Shown: positions 1 through 13,686, counted from the stretch's first letter. The stretch: DNA of 64,000 bases from Ptiloglossa arizonensis (GCF_051014685.1 NC_135051.1:8885557-8949556), one strand, 5' to 3'. Program-made: numbers and translations. The notes: generated from the sequence alone by a model not told the origin.

Positions 1-175
1 CGAGTCAAAGGTACACGGTCAAAGTTATAGAGTTGCATAAACCTAAGAAATGCAATATGACTTCTACATTTATACATACATAGGCAATTGTATCTAGAAT
101 ATATTTATGTAAATTCTGTTGTCTTATTAGACATTTCAGAGTGGGACGTGTGAACAAGGACGTTCAGAGTGATTT

Positions 176-2483
<2,308 letters not shown>

Positions 2484-3572
2484 ACTTTCGTAACTCCGCG
2501 ACGAACACTGAACGCGATTATCCTTCAGTTGACGGAACGAAAATCTACTGTTAGATGGTGATTCTTCTATATACTTTACGTCGTTATTCGCATAAGCAAT
2601 TTGCTTTGTGAGGAATGGAAGCAATTGGTGGTAGCAATGGCTATATAATAGCTAGTGGAGGAAGATACAAGACACTTTAAATATAGCTAATTGCGTAACT
2701 ATGTTGTGAATCGTTGTTATCGATATTATTCAACGATCGTACTACTAAAAAAGAATACTACATTTATCGTTGCTGAACTGGCGGAACATGGCTTATAACT
2801 TATAACCGTTGGCCTTTTAAGAAAATTCCTAGCGATATCTACTAATGGAATCGTAAGTGTATATTGCGGATATATCAATGTGGGTTCGTTCGCTGATTGA
2901 GTTTAAGTCATTGCGAACACAATTTATCCGTATTTTGTGTCAGTTAATTAAAAGTCGGTTTAGAAAGGTGTTAACGCACAAATCAATTCAGGAATTTTTA
3001 TTGCGTATAATGCAGAGATTGATAAAAGATGTTCCGAAAGACGCAAAAACAAAAGTGGTAAACATATGAGATGAACCATCGGTTTTATTTATCGGTTTCC
3101 TTGTTCGTGTATACTAGTATAGTATATTGGAGTTACGTAAATCAAGAAAAATACGATTGCATCGTTAACAGTAGAAAAATACTAAGGATCAACTGTCGAG
3201 AAAAATTCCCTCTCAACACTAATTAATCATAATTCATAGATTTGAATCTCGCAGAATAGTCACGTGGTAGCATTCAAGAAGATCCTTGACGAACCAATGG
3301 AAACATTTTTCCAATGTTCAAATATTGACGAACGATTCACAGATTGGATTGGATAGGATTGCTGAAGCTGCTAATATTTTTAATGAATATGTTTCTTCGA
3401 TATCATTGCCGAGCATTCGTCGAAATTGTACGGGAGGTGGAAATATGGCAACAAATGACAGTGAAATAATGTATTTATTTATGTGCCTACGACGCAAACG
3501 ATTCCTTTCTCTTTTTATTCTAGTTTAATTCAAAGCCAAGAAAAGGTCTGCTTTTGCTCTTTGTAATACATA
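2484..3572. other. Divergent intergenic spacer, amine oxidase / serine protease
   Basis: AT-rich spacer of about 1.1 kb between two genes transcribed away from each other, so it should hold both promoters and 5' UTRs. Short open frames at 2857-3069 and 3286-3528 show no domain, signal peptide or splice context and are not called. I see no clear TATA box or repeat. Confidence 0.6.
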
Positions 3573-5403
3573 ATGGCATTTCGGCTTAATATTTTTATGA
3601 TATTTTTACTGTTTGCGGTTGTATTAGTGTTGTCGGCAAATAATTCAGGTTAATTATTATTATTTTAAGATTTACAAACATATTTTGTTTACCGTATCCA
3701 ACGATACTGCCAATCGTAAACTATTCTTTGCAAAATTCCAAATTATATTTTTACAAATTTAAAATTTTTTTCAAGTAGTTGCAAATATAGGTAGATATAT
3801 TTCTAGGAAATTCAAGGAAAAAGAAACCTAGTCCGCCGAAGTTAAGTGACAATATTGACAAAAACCCATTTCTTCGAAACAACATTAAGCTGCCGGTGTT
3901 AAGTGACAATATCAATAATAACTTGTTCCTTGAAGATCGCGCTACAACCTTAACTGAAAATTGGAGCAACCCTTTCTTATCGTACACTGCTCGATCGACT
4001 TTGTCACCTTCTAGCAACAACAATAAGCGAAGTCAAGATACATCTGTATATAAGAATGCGGTCGAAACAACAGAACCTCATAGTGTTAGTGTTGCTTCTT
4101 ATAATAATAATCCCTTCTTACGAGCTGCTCTTAATGCAGATAAGAACGTGGTTCGTATGGTCCCTGAAATTAATTCAAACAGCAGTACAAGTCCGTGGAA
4201 TGAGAAATTGTCAACTCCAAATGAAATTTTCAATACAACAACTGCGTATACAATTGCAGAGAGAAAGTCTGAACAAAGTAAGTAATCTGTAAACAGAAAA
4301 AGTACTTTACAATATTGATTGCAACATTAATCGATAATCTTGATACATTAGTGTGCCAAGAATATGGAAGACAAATTTCAAGCACAACAGGAATATTGCC
4401 TTTGGTCGGTGCGAATCAAGAGGTGATCAAGGTAACCAATCAAAACTGCATTAACACAAATCGGCTTGTTATCGGAGGGGTTACTGCTTTGCCCGGTGAA
4501 TTTCCTCACATGGTGGCTCTAGGTATAAAATATTCGGACGGAACATTCCATGTTTCGTGCGGTGGTACACTTATTGCACCAGAATGGGTACTTAGCGCAG
4601 CGCATTGCACTTACCAGCCAAAGTATTATTTATAATTTCTTTATTATCACAGATTAGTATGAAAAAATATATATGTACATACAAAATTATGTCAAGTTTT
4701 TAAATCAAATATTTTTAACAAAAGTCCTACAGATGCACGTATCGGTTTTCACGATTTGAGAGATAATCAGCATGGTGTTACGACTACAATTAGTAAGATG
4801 ATACGTCATCCGAGTTATAAACCTCCTACGATATACAATGATATAGCCCTTATAAAGTTAAGTACTGTTATTACGTTTAATAAGGATATAAGGCCTGCCT
4901 GTCTGTATCAAGAATACGACATTGTACCTGAGCAAGCATGGGTCAGTGGTTGGGGTGTTACCGAATTTGGTACGTTTAAAGTGTTACTGTATGATTAGGA
5001 CACTGTCGTGTACATAGGTATTTATCGAAAAAAGTATCTAAAATATTGTTATGTAATTGCAGAAGCCGAAGAAAGAAGTAATCAATTGCAAAAGGCTCAA
5101 CTCGACATTATTGATAATCTAAGGTGCGCAATAAGACATACGCAATCGATAAAAATACCATATGGAATTACACCAAGTATGATCTGTGCTGGAGATCCTC
5201 GCGGTGGTTGGAGCAAAGATACTTGTCAAGGAGATTCGGGTGGCCCGTTACAAATAGTTCATCCAACAAATTTATGCCTCTTTCAAATATTGGGCATCAC
5301 AAGTTTTGGGCAGGGTTGTGCGTTCGTTAATATGCCCGGAGTGTATACGAGGGTCCCACATTATCTTAACTGGATAGAGGACATTGTTTGGCCAAAAGCT
5401 TAA
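3573..5403 (+). CDS. Secreted trypsin-like serine protease, snake-like, with NPFL-rich propeptide
   Basis: Extracellular S1A protease zymogen. Five exons (3573-3648, 3807-4277, 4352-4622, 4725-4969, 5063-5403) close in frame at 467 residues. The signal peptide begins [20 protein letters not shown]. The exon 2 propeptide (about residues 26-182) is Asn/Ser/Thr-rich and repeats NPFL-type blocks ([28 protein letters not shown]). CQEYG and a cysteine just before the activation site resemble the linker of insect snake-like proteases, but no six-cysteine CLIP domain is visible. Activation is near NTNRLVIGG (about residue 220), after Arg or Leu. The triad is intact: AAHC (about 266), NDIALIKL (about 312) and GDSGGP (about 413). 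Asp six residues before the active Ser (DTCQGDS) and SFGQGC predict trypsin-like specificity. The 4622/4725 junction uses a modest acceptor, chosen because it keeps phase. Snake-like proteases act in Toll or melanisation cascades; which applies here is unknown. Confidence 0.9.
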
Positions 5404-5829
5404 CTCTGTAGTATATCAATGTATGTTCAGTTATTTTGCAAAGATAGAAAAGTTCGTTTATTTTTTTCGCAATTGTCTCGAGCGATTTAAACATTAAAAG
5501 TTTAAAATACATTTAATATTAATATTGCTTAACAATATACATTGAAGATAACGACCTACGTTTATTAGAAGTATCATTATCGATAATGTATACATAGATA
5601 CATGCGTATAGCAGATAATTTTGTGGATGTAAAAAACAAGTATTACAAGTTTACATTGACATTAAATTTTTAGATACTTTTTATATAGTTTAGTGTGCCA
5701 AGTATGTAAATTGTACATAATACTAACTGATTGCAGCTTGACTAGAGGAGTTCAATGTTTGTAAGAGTAACTCGATCGTGACTGTAGAAAATAAGTGCAA
5801 ACTGCCATCGATAGGCGTGATAATCATAC
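5404..5829. other. Convergent 3' spacer with minus-strand poly(A) signals
   Basis: This 426-bp spacer separates the tail-to-tail 3' ends of the serine protease (plus) and ZDHHC16 (minus). TTTATT at 5561-5566 and 5457-5462 reads as AATAAA on the minus strand, about 265 and 370 nt past the ZDHHC16 stop. Use of the distal site would bring the two 3' UTRs into overlap. I found no canonical AATAAA just after the protease stop. Confidence 0.5.
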
Positions 5830-7376
5830 TCAAGATATCTTTGCGTCGTGAATGGTTCTCCACGTGAGTCCATCTCCATAGGGACCATGATTCGATGGAA
5901 ATAATACATACCACCAGCTTCTATAATAAAAGAAGAAAAAAAAACAACGATACAATGTATCCGATTATTATATTAAAAAGAAGGAAAATTCTAATTACAA
6001 AAGTAATACCTGCCAATGGTGCCTAAAAACAATTTCCAATTTTGTCTTGGTCCAAAATTATATGGATTTTGATATAATTTTCCAAGTTCTTTATACTTTT
6101 GCATCTCTGTGCTGTTTATATGTGCTTCTATACTCGTCTCCCCTCTAGTGATAAGACCCGCGTGCCACCATGTTAACGCTCCTAACGCTGCGAAAGTAGC
6201 CACGCAAATTAACGCTGCAAAAATTATAAGTCTTCTTCTCCATTCTTTAGCATTTGTGTCCGCCGCTTGTTTAGCTATTTCAGCTAATTCCTCTTGACTT
6301 AAATGGTCCAGCGATTCGGTCTGGAACAACAATTACGATACAAAAATTTTGTACAGTGATTTCATTTATTTTGAAAAAAGTGATAAAACTTACCACAGGA
6401 ATTATTTCAGAATTGTTAATGCGCACAGGATGACCATCTAATTCTGGGTCTTGAGTCGGAAAGAATTCTTGATACGCTATTTCAACTCCAAACAGCATAA
6501 TGAATAAAATACCGAGTACCGTAAAAGCCATATATTGAAAAAAATGGCGGTGATTGTAATGACCGACGCAATTATTTAACCATGCTATTTTTCACGTCAA
6601 GAAATTTATAGCAGTTTGTACCAATATAGGAAAATGAATATTTTGTCTAAAAGGATACGACAATGATGATCCATCTTAAGAATGCATTTATTGCATACAG
6701 AACAGTGATGCGTTCTAGGTGGTTTTGGTTTAATGCACTTTTTACAAATGCTTACAGCTTCTGGAATAAGACTACCTACCGGTGGGTAGCCAGCCGGAAC
6801 ACTTACACCCATGTAGTAATGAAAACATACGTTTGCCAGTAACCAATTTCCAATCAGTAAGAGTATTATCGTCATCAATGGACTTTTCTCCCACCAATAT
6901 GGTAGACCAATGTAATATGAAATGTATACAATACACGCGGATAAGAGACTTACCATTACTACAAATACCTGTGAACTGCCAGGCTTAGTAAATATATTGT
7001 GAACAGTGTTAAATTCTTTTATACGGTAAGTTACACAATTATGTAAAATTTTCACAATAAATTATAGCCTAAATAACATAGGATAGATTAGTAAAGTACT
7101 TACAGGTCCTAAACAGACTGTGAAATTTTCTACGAACCAAAACATTGGCTCCAAAAGAATATCACATATGTAACTCCAATTTAAGAAGTCATTGTAAAAT
7201 AAAGATTTTATAATGATTTGAAGACGCCACCATTTTTGCTTTAAATTAAGTCTGAAAAAAAGGAAAACATACACATTACAATGATACATTTAAACAAATA
7301 ACAGTTCTTAGTTATTTTTGGTAACTTACTTTAGAATGTTTGGAGCTTTTGTTAACGACCATTTTATTTTCACCAT
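5830..7376 (-). CDS. Zdhhc16: Palmitoyltransferase ZDHHC16-like (DHHC family)
   Basis: Endomembrane protein S-acyltransferase. Six exons (7376-7330, 7251-7104, 6968-6659, 6584-6394, 6320-6010, 5920-5830) splice in phase to 365 residues starting [16 protein letters not shown]. The zinc/catalytic cysteine-rich domain is complete: [20 protein letters not shown], then DHHC at about residues 165-168 split by an intron, continuing as [16 protein letters not shown]. Hydrophobic segments flank it: [53 protein letters not shown] and [21 protein letters not shown]. The cytosolic loop [16 protein letters not shown] order is standard. The C-terminus [20 protein letters not shown] fits the ZDHHC16 (Aph2) subfamily, whose members end with a similar W-VL-PS-H-P-GDGL-W block. 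It converges with the upstream serine protease. Catalytic residues look intact. Confidence 0.94.
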
Positions 7377-8502
7377 TTTTATTTATGTACAAATTTTACT
7401 CTATTATTCTTATTAATATTTTATGATTGTTGTTTAGAGTCTCACTGTCATTTTATAAATCAAATTGTATCTATAAACGTAATTGGTGTGATTACCGATT
7501 GGTTAATTATTATCATTATACAATATATTGCACGACATCGCATTGAATTTTACGTCAGAGATCTCTTTACAACCCCTCGTGTTGCTATGAATTTTTTTTC
7601 TTTACAGAACATTAGCCTAAATTAATCTTCGACACTTATCGGATCAGAGTTTGATAATGATTATTTTGATCGCGCTTTAAATAGAAGAAACAAACTATAG
7701 AAAACAGCTGCTCTTGGAAATGCATAACCTATACATTGCTTGTGAGAATTTAATCTTGTGCGCCACTGTCGCCAGTATGTATTACCTAAAACTGAACCTC
7801 TTCGATTCAAAAGGGAAATTAAAATCAAAATTTATCCAGATAGGAATGTCATTTTTTATCGAGGTATCAAGAATATACGATAAATGGAAAACAATATTTC
7901 TCAGATAAGTTTAAAACGATAAACGGAAGACAGTGATGTATAGATCAAAGTCAGACTTAACACAGATCTATATATTACTGCATGTTACGTTTAATAAATT
8001 TACGAGCGGTATCATTAACAGGTAAATAATTTCTTGGCAGTGTACAAATAAAAATTTTTATTACGAAAAGAACAAAACATTTTTAGTGTCTAGAATGGAA
8101 ATTTTAATTTTTATTAAATACAAATGTTTTCTTTGTAGAAACAATTTAATTGTCGTTCATCCAAAGATAAAGCGATCGTAGTGGAACAGAAATACGTAAA
8201 TTGCAAAAAATAATAAAATCCTATAATATTACGATAATTGTAACAGAATCAAAAATATTCAATTTGCATATGTATATATACATTCAAAGAAATGCAAATA
8301 CCAATGTATGTATATTAAACGCATACATATTGGTACGCAACATATCGATTGGTAAAAAAAATCGATTCCTGAAGTAGTAGCATATACACGAAAGAAAGAA
8401 TCGAATATCCTCGATCGGATCGCAATTATCGTCGAATCGATCTTTTTACAGTTGCAGTCGCGTGAAAACAGTCAATATTCGTCCTTCGCGAATATGCATA
8501 TA

Positions 8503-8543
<41 letters not shown>

Positions 8544-9159
8544 AGGATTTACAGTAAAATTGAGAAATTCAACAAATTCGATGACATTTGTACGCGTAAA
8601 ATATCGCTTTAGAATATCTCGAGTATACGCTAACAGTTTCTACATAGGTGAGATTACTTTACAACAAGTTTGTAGATATCAGGCAATGAGATTAATAATG
8701 ATTGTATTGATAACAATAACCTTTACGCGATAGTATAATCGTAATAGTAAATAGTAAGGTACGAGAGAATCACACGAGGCGTTGATCTCGAAAGATCACG
8801 TTTCTCTTAGTTGGTCGAGGATACTACGATCTATTATATTATTGGGTTACTAACTATACTTGTTCCATCGTGCACGGGTCGTTGCAGCCATTGTTGACCC
8901 TTTACTCTATTTTGCAGGCATTTGCGGACCATAGTTTAAAAGTATCCGAGCGAGGAAACCTTTTTATAGTATTTCGTATTATTTACGAATTACAGTTGCA
9001 GTGTGGAATTTTTTGCAAAGGTATCGAAAAGGATACGAAAACGACCCGGACGATGAACAGTAATCGAAGCTCCTTGAGAAAAATCTTCGTAATCGTACTT
9101 AACTGCCACGAAGATGGTCAAATCGTACACTATGTGTAAGTTTCATACATATGCTTAAA
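7377..9159. other. AT-rich intergenic region, no supported gene
   Basis: Upstream of ZDHHC16 and beyond the 3' end of the KChIP gene. Small open frames at 7714-7908 and 8870-9139 have no recognisable domain or splice context. The region holds the 8505-8539 AT microsatellite. The 3' UTR of the minus-strand KChIP transcript may extend into its right part. Confidence 0.5.
8505..8539. repeat. (AT)n microsatellite, 35 bp
   Basis: Uninterrupted AT dinucleotides in AT-rich intergenic DNA. Confidence 0.97.
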
Positions 9160-9245
9160 CCCTTTCAGATTTATCGTCTATTTCGACGAATTTTTCATAC
9201 CGTATATCGAATTTTATTTGTAGAACGAATTCGAATCTGAAAGGG
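9160..9245. repeat. 12-bp perfect inverted repeat, possible hairpin or MITE remnant
   Basis: CCCTTTCAGATT at 9160-9171 is the exact reverse complement of AATCTGAAAGGG at 9234-9245, with a 62-bp loop. It lies 80 bp from a hAT-like element. It could be the termini of a second tiny transposon remnant or an RNA hairpin near the KChIP 3' end. No target-site duplication was evident. Confidence 0.5.
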
Positions 9246-9324
9246 CCGATTATAGGAAATTTGAAATTCGCGAAATCTGGTAAAAGGAGTTATTGTGTCA
9301 TGGGTGTATCGACACCGTCTAAAA

Positions 9325-9483
9325 CAGCGGTTCTCAACCTGTGATACGCAGTACGGATGTCAGTTTGTTCGATCGAAAAAATAATTGCGCGCTTCTATTC
9401 GATCGACTGTCGATCGCTTTCGTAGATAATATTTATGTACCCCGTGTAAAATGGTAGACGGAAAAACAGGTGGAGAACCGCCG
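9325..9483. mobile_element. Non-autonomous hAT-like element (MITE), 159 bp
   Basis: The left terminus CAGCGGTTCTCAACCTG and the right terminus (reverse complement CGGCGGTTCTCCACCTG) match at 15 of 17 positions. They resemble the CAGnGGTTCTCAA ends typical of hAT-superfamily elements. The flanking octamers GTCTAAAA (9317-9324) and ATCTAAAT (9484-9491) share six central bases, as expected for a decayed 8-bp target duplication of the hAT nTnnnnAn type. The element has no coding capacity, so it would have been moved by a transposase encoded elsewhere. Confidence 0.75.
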
Positions 9484-9491
9484 ATCTAAAT

Positions 9492-9906
9492 AAACGAGAC
9501 TCGAATATTTTCGACTCGTTGAGAACAAGGATTAGAGGGATTCGGAAGAAATATAGAGGCGAAAGATCGTGTTCGATCGAGATACCGTGTTACCCCGATC
9601 GGAGTAACTCGGCTGTTAAAACTTTTAAAATTCATCGTTGCTACAAGGTGGAAGAATTACGTTCGGGAATTATGCTCGCATCCATCCTGCATAACTAAAT
9701 CGGGTAAAGGCAACGCCTATACCGTACGTCGAACCTTTATCTCGTCGTTTTCGGATGCGTTTCTCCCTAATTTATACTCATTTTGCCTTATTCGCAAAGA
9801 AACGTCGAGAACGAACGATCTTTGCGCGAAAAGTTTACTAATACTGTTAATTTTTCATCGTGCTCTCGACAGCACGTTCGAAAGACTGGGTAGGTAGGGT
9901 AAATAA

Positions 9907-9963
<57 letters not shown>

Positions 9964-10142
9964 CAAACAACGTTCGACAAGCTCCGATTGTTTTGTCCGC
10001 GTTGTTTGTTCGTAACCAACGAACCGTTAAATACAATCAAACCATTCGCGTGGAAAATACAAGCGGAGCTCGTTCGAAGGTTCGATCAGATGGGGGCTTT
10101 TGGGAATCGAATTAGAGGTGTAAAATAATAACGGTAAATATC
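9492..10142. other. Intergenic DNA downstream of KChIP
   Basis: No gene supported. It contains the 50-bp AT microsatellite at 9911-9960 and probably the 3' UTR of the minus-strand KChIP transcript. Confidence 0.5.
9911..9960. repeat. (AT)n microsatellite, 50 bp
   Basis: Uninterrupted AT dinucleotides preceded by AAAT repeats. Minus-strand frames through it translate to spurious YIYIYI strings. Confidence 0.97.
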
Positions 10143-10986
10143 TCATAAGACAGTGTCGAGGGTGTCGAGACTTCGCAAGAGCTGCTCGTCCTTGGAACAC
10201 CATTGCACCAATTCCTCGATCGTCACCACGCCGTCTTTGTTCGCATCTATCAACTGGAGGGAAAGAATATGCTTCGTTTCTTCGTTTCTTCGGAAATTGT
10301 ACACTTCGGAATTGTAATACTCACGTGAAAGATACGATCGACGTGCTCCCGAGCAGCCAAGTGAGGCTCGACGATTTGGGGCTGAGTGTAACGGCCCAAC
10401 ATCTCGTAAATAGAACCAACCACGTCCAGCATCTCCTCTTTGCTGATCAGCCCGTCGCCGTCCAGATCGTAGAGTCCGAACACCCACTGGAGTTTCTCCT
10501 CCACCGAGCCTCTGGACACTTTCGACAGGATCGTGAGGAATTCCTGGACAAGAAAGAGAAGAGCAACGAGGTTGGGAGAGAAGAATTTCGAAACGTTGGT
10601 AAAATCGAACAACGTTTCACCTCGAAGCTTATTTTTCCAGATGGTTTTCTCTTCATGGTGTTGAAGACGTAGTGAGCATACTGGCTGGCATCTGGAAGAT
10701 TTACGCGTTATTATCATTCTAATCGAAACGATTGTTTGTTTCAGACGAGAATTCTCACCTCCCTGCGGAAAGAACTGCGAGAAAATCTGCTTGAAGGCCT
10801 CCTCGTCGACGAGGCCGGTCGGGCATTCCTGTTTGAAGCCACGATAAATCAACTGTATCTCCTTCCTGGAGAACCTGGTGTTGGCCGCCAAGGTGGCGAG
10901 CTCCTCCGGCTTGTGCCGGCCGCCGAGGGCGAGGGCACCGGCAGTAGAACCCCCTAAAACGCCCCCGAGTTCTTCAAGCTCGCTCT
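10143..10986 (-). CDS. KChIP: Kv channel-interacting protein (KChIP), 3' exons, 5' end not found
   Basis: EF-hand protein of the neuronal calcium sensor superfamily that modulates Kv4/Shal A-type potassium channels. Four exons are seen: 10986-10759, 10691-10621, 10543-10325 and 10253-10143, all phase-consistent, ending in SLDTLDTVL. KChIP signatures include FSRKEIQLIYRGFKQECPTG, FKQIFSQFFPQG, YAHYVFNTM and FLTILSKVSRGSVEEKLQW. EF3 (DLDGDGLISKEE) and EF4 (DANKDGVVTIEE) keep acidic calcium ligands. The EF2 loop reads KRKPSGKISFEE and has lost the usual aspartates, so it probably does not bind calcium. The first visible exon opens at a clean acceptor (TTACAG) with ESELEELGG followed by a Gly/Ala-rich linker, so at least one upstream exon is missing. 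KChIPs typically use alternative, distant first exons. The Drosophila counterpart is, from memory, CG5890. Confidence 0.9.
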
Positions 10987-11346
10987 CTGTAAGTTTGCCA
11001 ACGGGCGTTTCGCTTCTAAGACTGTACGCGTTCGAGAGTACTCCCCTCTCACCTTTTCAACTGTGCTTCTTCCTCTACTTCAGGCTAAAGGAGAGACGCC
11101 GTTCCTCCTCTCTCACTAGCAGGCAGGAGAGGAGACTGGCGCGGTTTCTACTTACGAGACAGGGTGCAACAAGAGCTCGAGAAGTTTTAGCATTACTTTA
11201 GAGCGGGAGAAGATACGCCGGGTGCCCGAGAAGACAGCGCGGCTGATCCTCCTCCAGGCAACCTGCTTACGCTCCCCCTGAGCAAAAACAGGGTCCTACT
11301 TGGAACGGAGTGGGCAAAAGGTAGGAGAAGGAGGAGGAGAAGGAGG

Positions 11347-11392
11347 ACACATACATACACACATACGTACGCACGCACACATACACACGTAC
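11347..11392. repeat. Degenerate CA/CATA/ACGC simple repeat
   Basis: Alternating ACAC, ACAT, ACGT and ACGC units just after a GGA-rich purine tract (11317-11345). Confidence 0.85.
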
Positions 11393-13314
11393 AGTGCGCG
11401 CGTTGGCAACACGGACAATACCTGGAGATGCGAATACAGGTGCAGAGACTTGCAGGCAGAGAACTCGTGAACGTGGGACAAACGGGAGGTGTTTCGCCCA
11501 GGTAAAACAATTCGATCAGATCCGATCGTAGGTCGCTCATTACGAAAACGATTCATTCTTCTTTTAGAGCTAGGCGGAGATCGTGTTTTACTTGGGAGAG
11601 AAACAGAGATAGAAACGACGCGCGCACGATTCCATCCTTCTGCGAGCACAATTAGCAAAATTGATACCGGAACACGATATAGACGGTATACGGTCGGTTC
11701 GTTGTTCGCTCGACGATGGAAAGATGCGTGGAATCGAAGACAGAGAGAAAAGTCACTAAATAGGTTTCAGGCGACTGAAAAGAACAACTGCTATATGTAC
11801 TATACTTTGGACTCGGATAATCGCAAAGTCGAGGGGTCGCTTTCGTCGACGAGGAGAAGATCCTCGGCGTCGTAAATCTCGTATACGTATTTTCGATTTA
11901 CTCGAAAAGTTTTGCCCGAGACAGCCGTCCGGAGACACGTTTCGTATTCAAGCGACGCAACGTTAAAATCGATACTCGTTAACGCGAGGCGCTATAAATA
12001 TAATTATAATTACCGGCACCGTGATAAGATTCAAGAGCAAACGAAAGCGCGACCCAACGCTACAATCTACAAAGGGGGGAAGGGTGTTTCATCGGCTCTA
12101 AAGAATAATAGCAATCTCTAGAACAAATGCACCTACTCAAAGAAGGGCCTAACGAATCTCGCAACCTACGAAGATACTCTACGAGAATTTGTACAAGGCG
12201 TCTCGTCGTCGTCCCCGTCCAAAACCGAGAGGAAAATGGAAACTTGTTTCGTTCTCGAGGAAGGTTTCCGCTCGCGTTTGAACGAGGAATCGCCGAGTAC
12301 GGGACATCATCCTCTACACCGCTACGAGCGAAAATTTACACGCGTTTATCCAACGGCAGACAGTCGCGAATGCAACTCGATGTTAGCACGTTCGAAAGAG
12401 GAACACCGAGTGTTATTCGACGAACGATCGATCGGTCGGAGATGGATTCGCGCGTGTCTGTCTGTCATGCAATTACACACCCCTGAACGCATGCTTCGGT
12501 TCTTTTCGAAAATGTTCGCGATCGCGCGTACACGAGGTTCCGTCGAGGGTGAAAGGATCATCGGACGAACCCCGTGGGCATCGTGGCCAACGTTTCAAGA
12601 TCGACCGGTCTCGTCTCGCGTTTTTTCTTTTTTCATGCTCTTCTTCTCGCGGTTTCTACGGTGTTCAAAGAGCCGTGTCAAACTCGTCGTTCACGGCTAA
12701 GGTAGAAGCTTCCCATTGATCGCTGCTAAAATTACAATCACGGAACTACGTAAAGCACCGACAAATATTAACGCCCACGAGAAGATTGCGCGACTCTACA
12801 CAACGGAAGCTACAAAGCTGGGCCAACGATCGGTGTCTACTCTATCGCTCTATACGGAGTGTTTTTTAACGCGTGCACAGGAATTTGGGAAATGATTTAT
12901 CGAGCAAGGTCCGGCGTGACCGTGTTTACGGATTCACCGGCAAGCTGAACGATCAATTTTAGATAACTCGACGAGTATTGATCAAGTATGGACATTGAAC
13001 GCTGGAGAAGCAACTGGTTCGGATCAAGCTACCGGTCTACGAACGACGGCTACTTTTATACGAAGCTTTCTAGCTCGCTACGTACGCAATACTTGCAGAG
13101 GTAATCAACTTGTTGGGTCCCGCGAACAATTCACGAAACAATTCCCGCGCGTCAAGAAACACCCTGTAGAAGAATGCGTTGCGGAGAAGAAACAAAAGAA
13201 ACGGAGAAACTTTCGACGAAAATTGATCTAGCGCGAACCGTTGTCGTTCGAGATTGTCCGAACACGGACGTGCGCTTTGAAGTCTCCTGTATGTGTACAT
13301 CGTAAACGCGCATG

Positions 13315-13428
13315 TGTATATATATATATATATATATACGTACATATATGTATATACTTAAGTATGTGTGTATATACATATGTGTATACACACGCATATA
13401 CACGTATACATATAGATATGTATATACT
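13315..13428. repeat. Compound TA/TG/ATAC microsatellite
   Basis: About 114 bp of alternating purine-pyrimidine sequence (TATA, TGTGTATA, CACGTATA). Frames through it read as Y/I/C/V-rich spurious peptides on both strands. Confidence 0.9.
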
Positions 13429-13623
13429 CTGCACTGTAATTCCACTAGCAGCTCTGGTCCCGGGCATCCGGGGTCACCATAGCAACGGGAGAGCTCCTAC
13501 CCTGTATCCAGCCCACTTGGCGTTTCCGTTTTCCGGAGCATTTTTATCAATTAAAAACGCGCGAATCCAAAGACGCGCACGATACGTGCAAGTAGAAAAG
13601 AGACCACGATGCACGTATACACT

Positions 13624-13686
13624 GTCATCGTCGTCGTGGTCGTTGTCGTCGTCGTCGTTGTCGTCGTCGTCGTCGTCGTCATCGTT
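13624..13686. repeat. (GTC)n trinucleotide repeat
   Basis: About 20 GTC units with a few GTG, GTT and CAT interruptions. The minus strand would encode a poly-Asp run, but there is no gene context, so it is treated as a microsatellite. Confidence 0.9.

Noticed and set aside
2857..3528. Two small plus-strand frames upstream of the serine protease
   Set aside because: No signal peptide, no donor in phase with the protease, and the protease already has a good start at 3573.
12236..12700. 154-codon plus-strand frame upstream of KChIP
   Set aside because: Composition-driven; no similarity to a KChIP first exon or other family.
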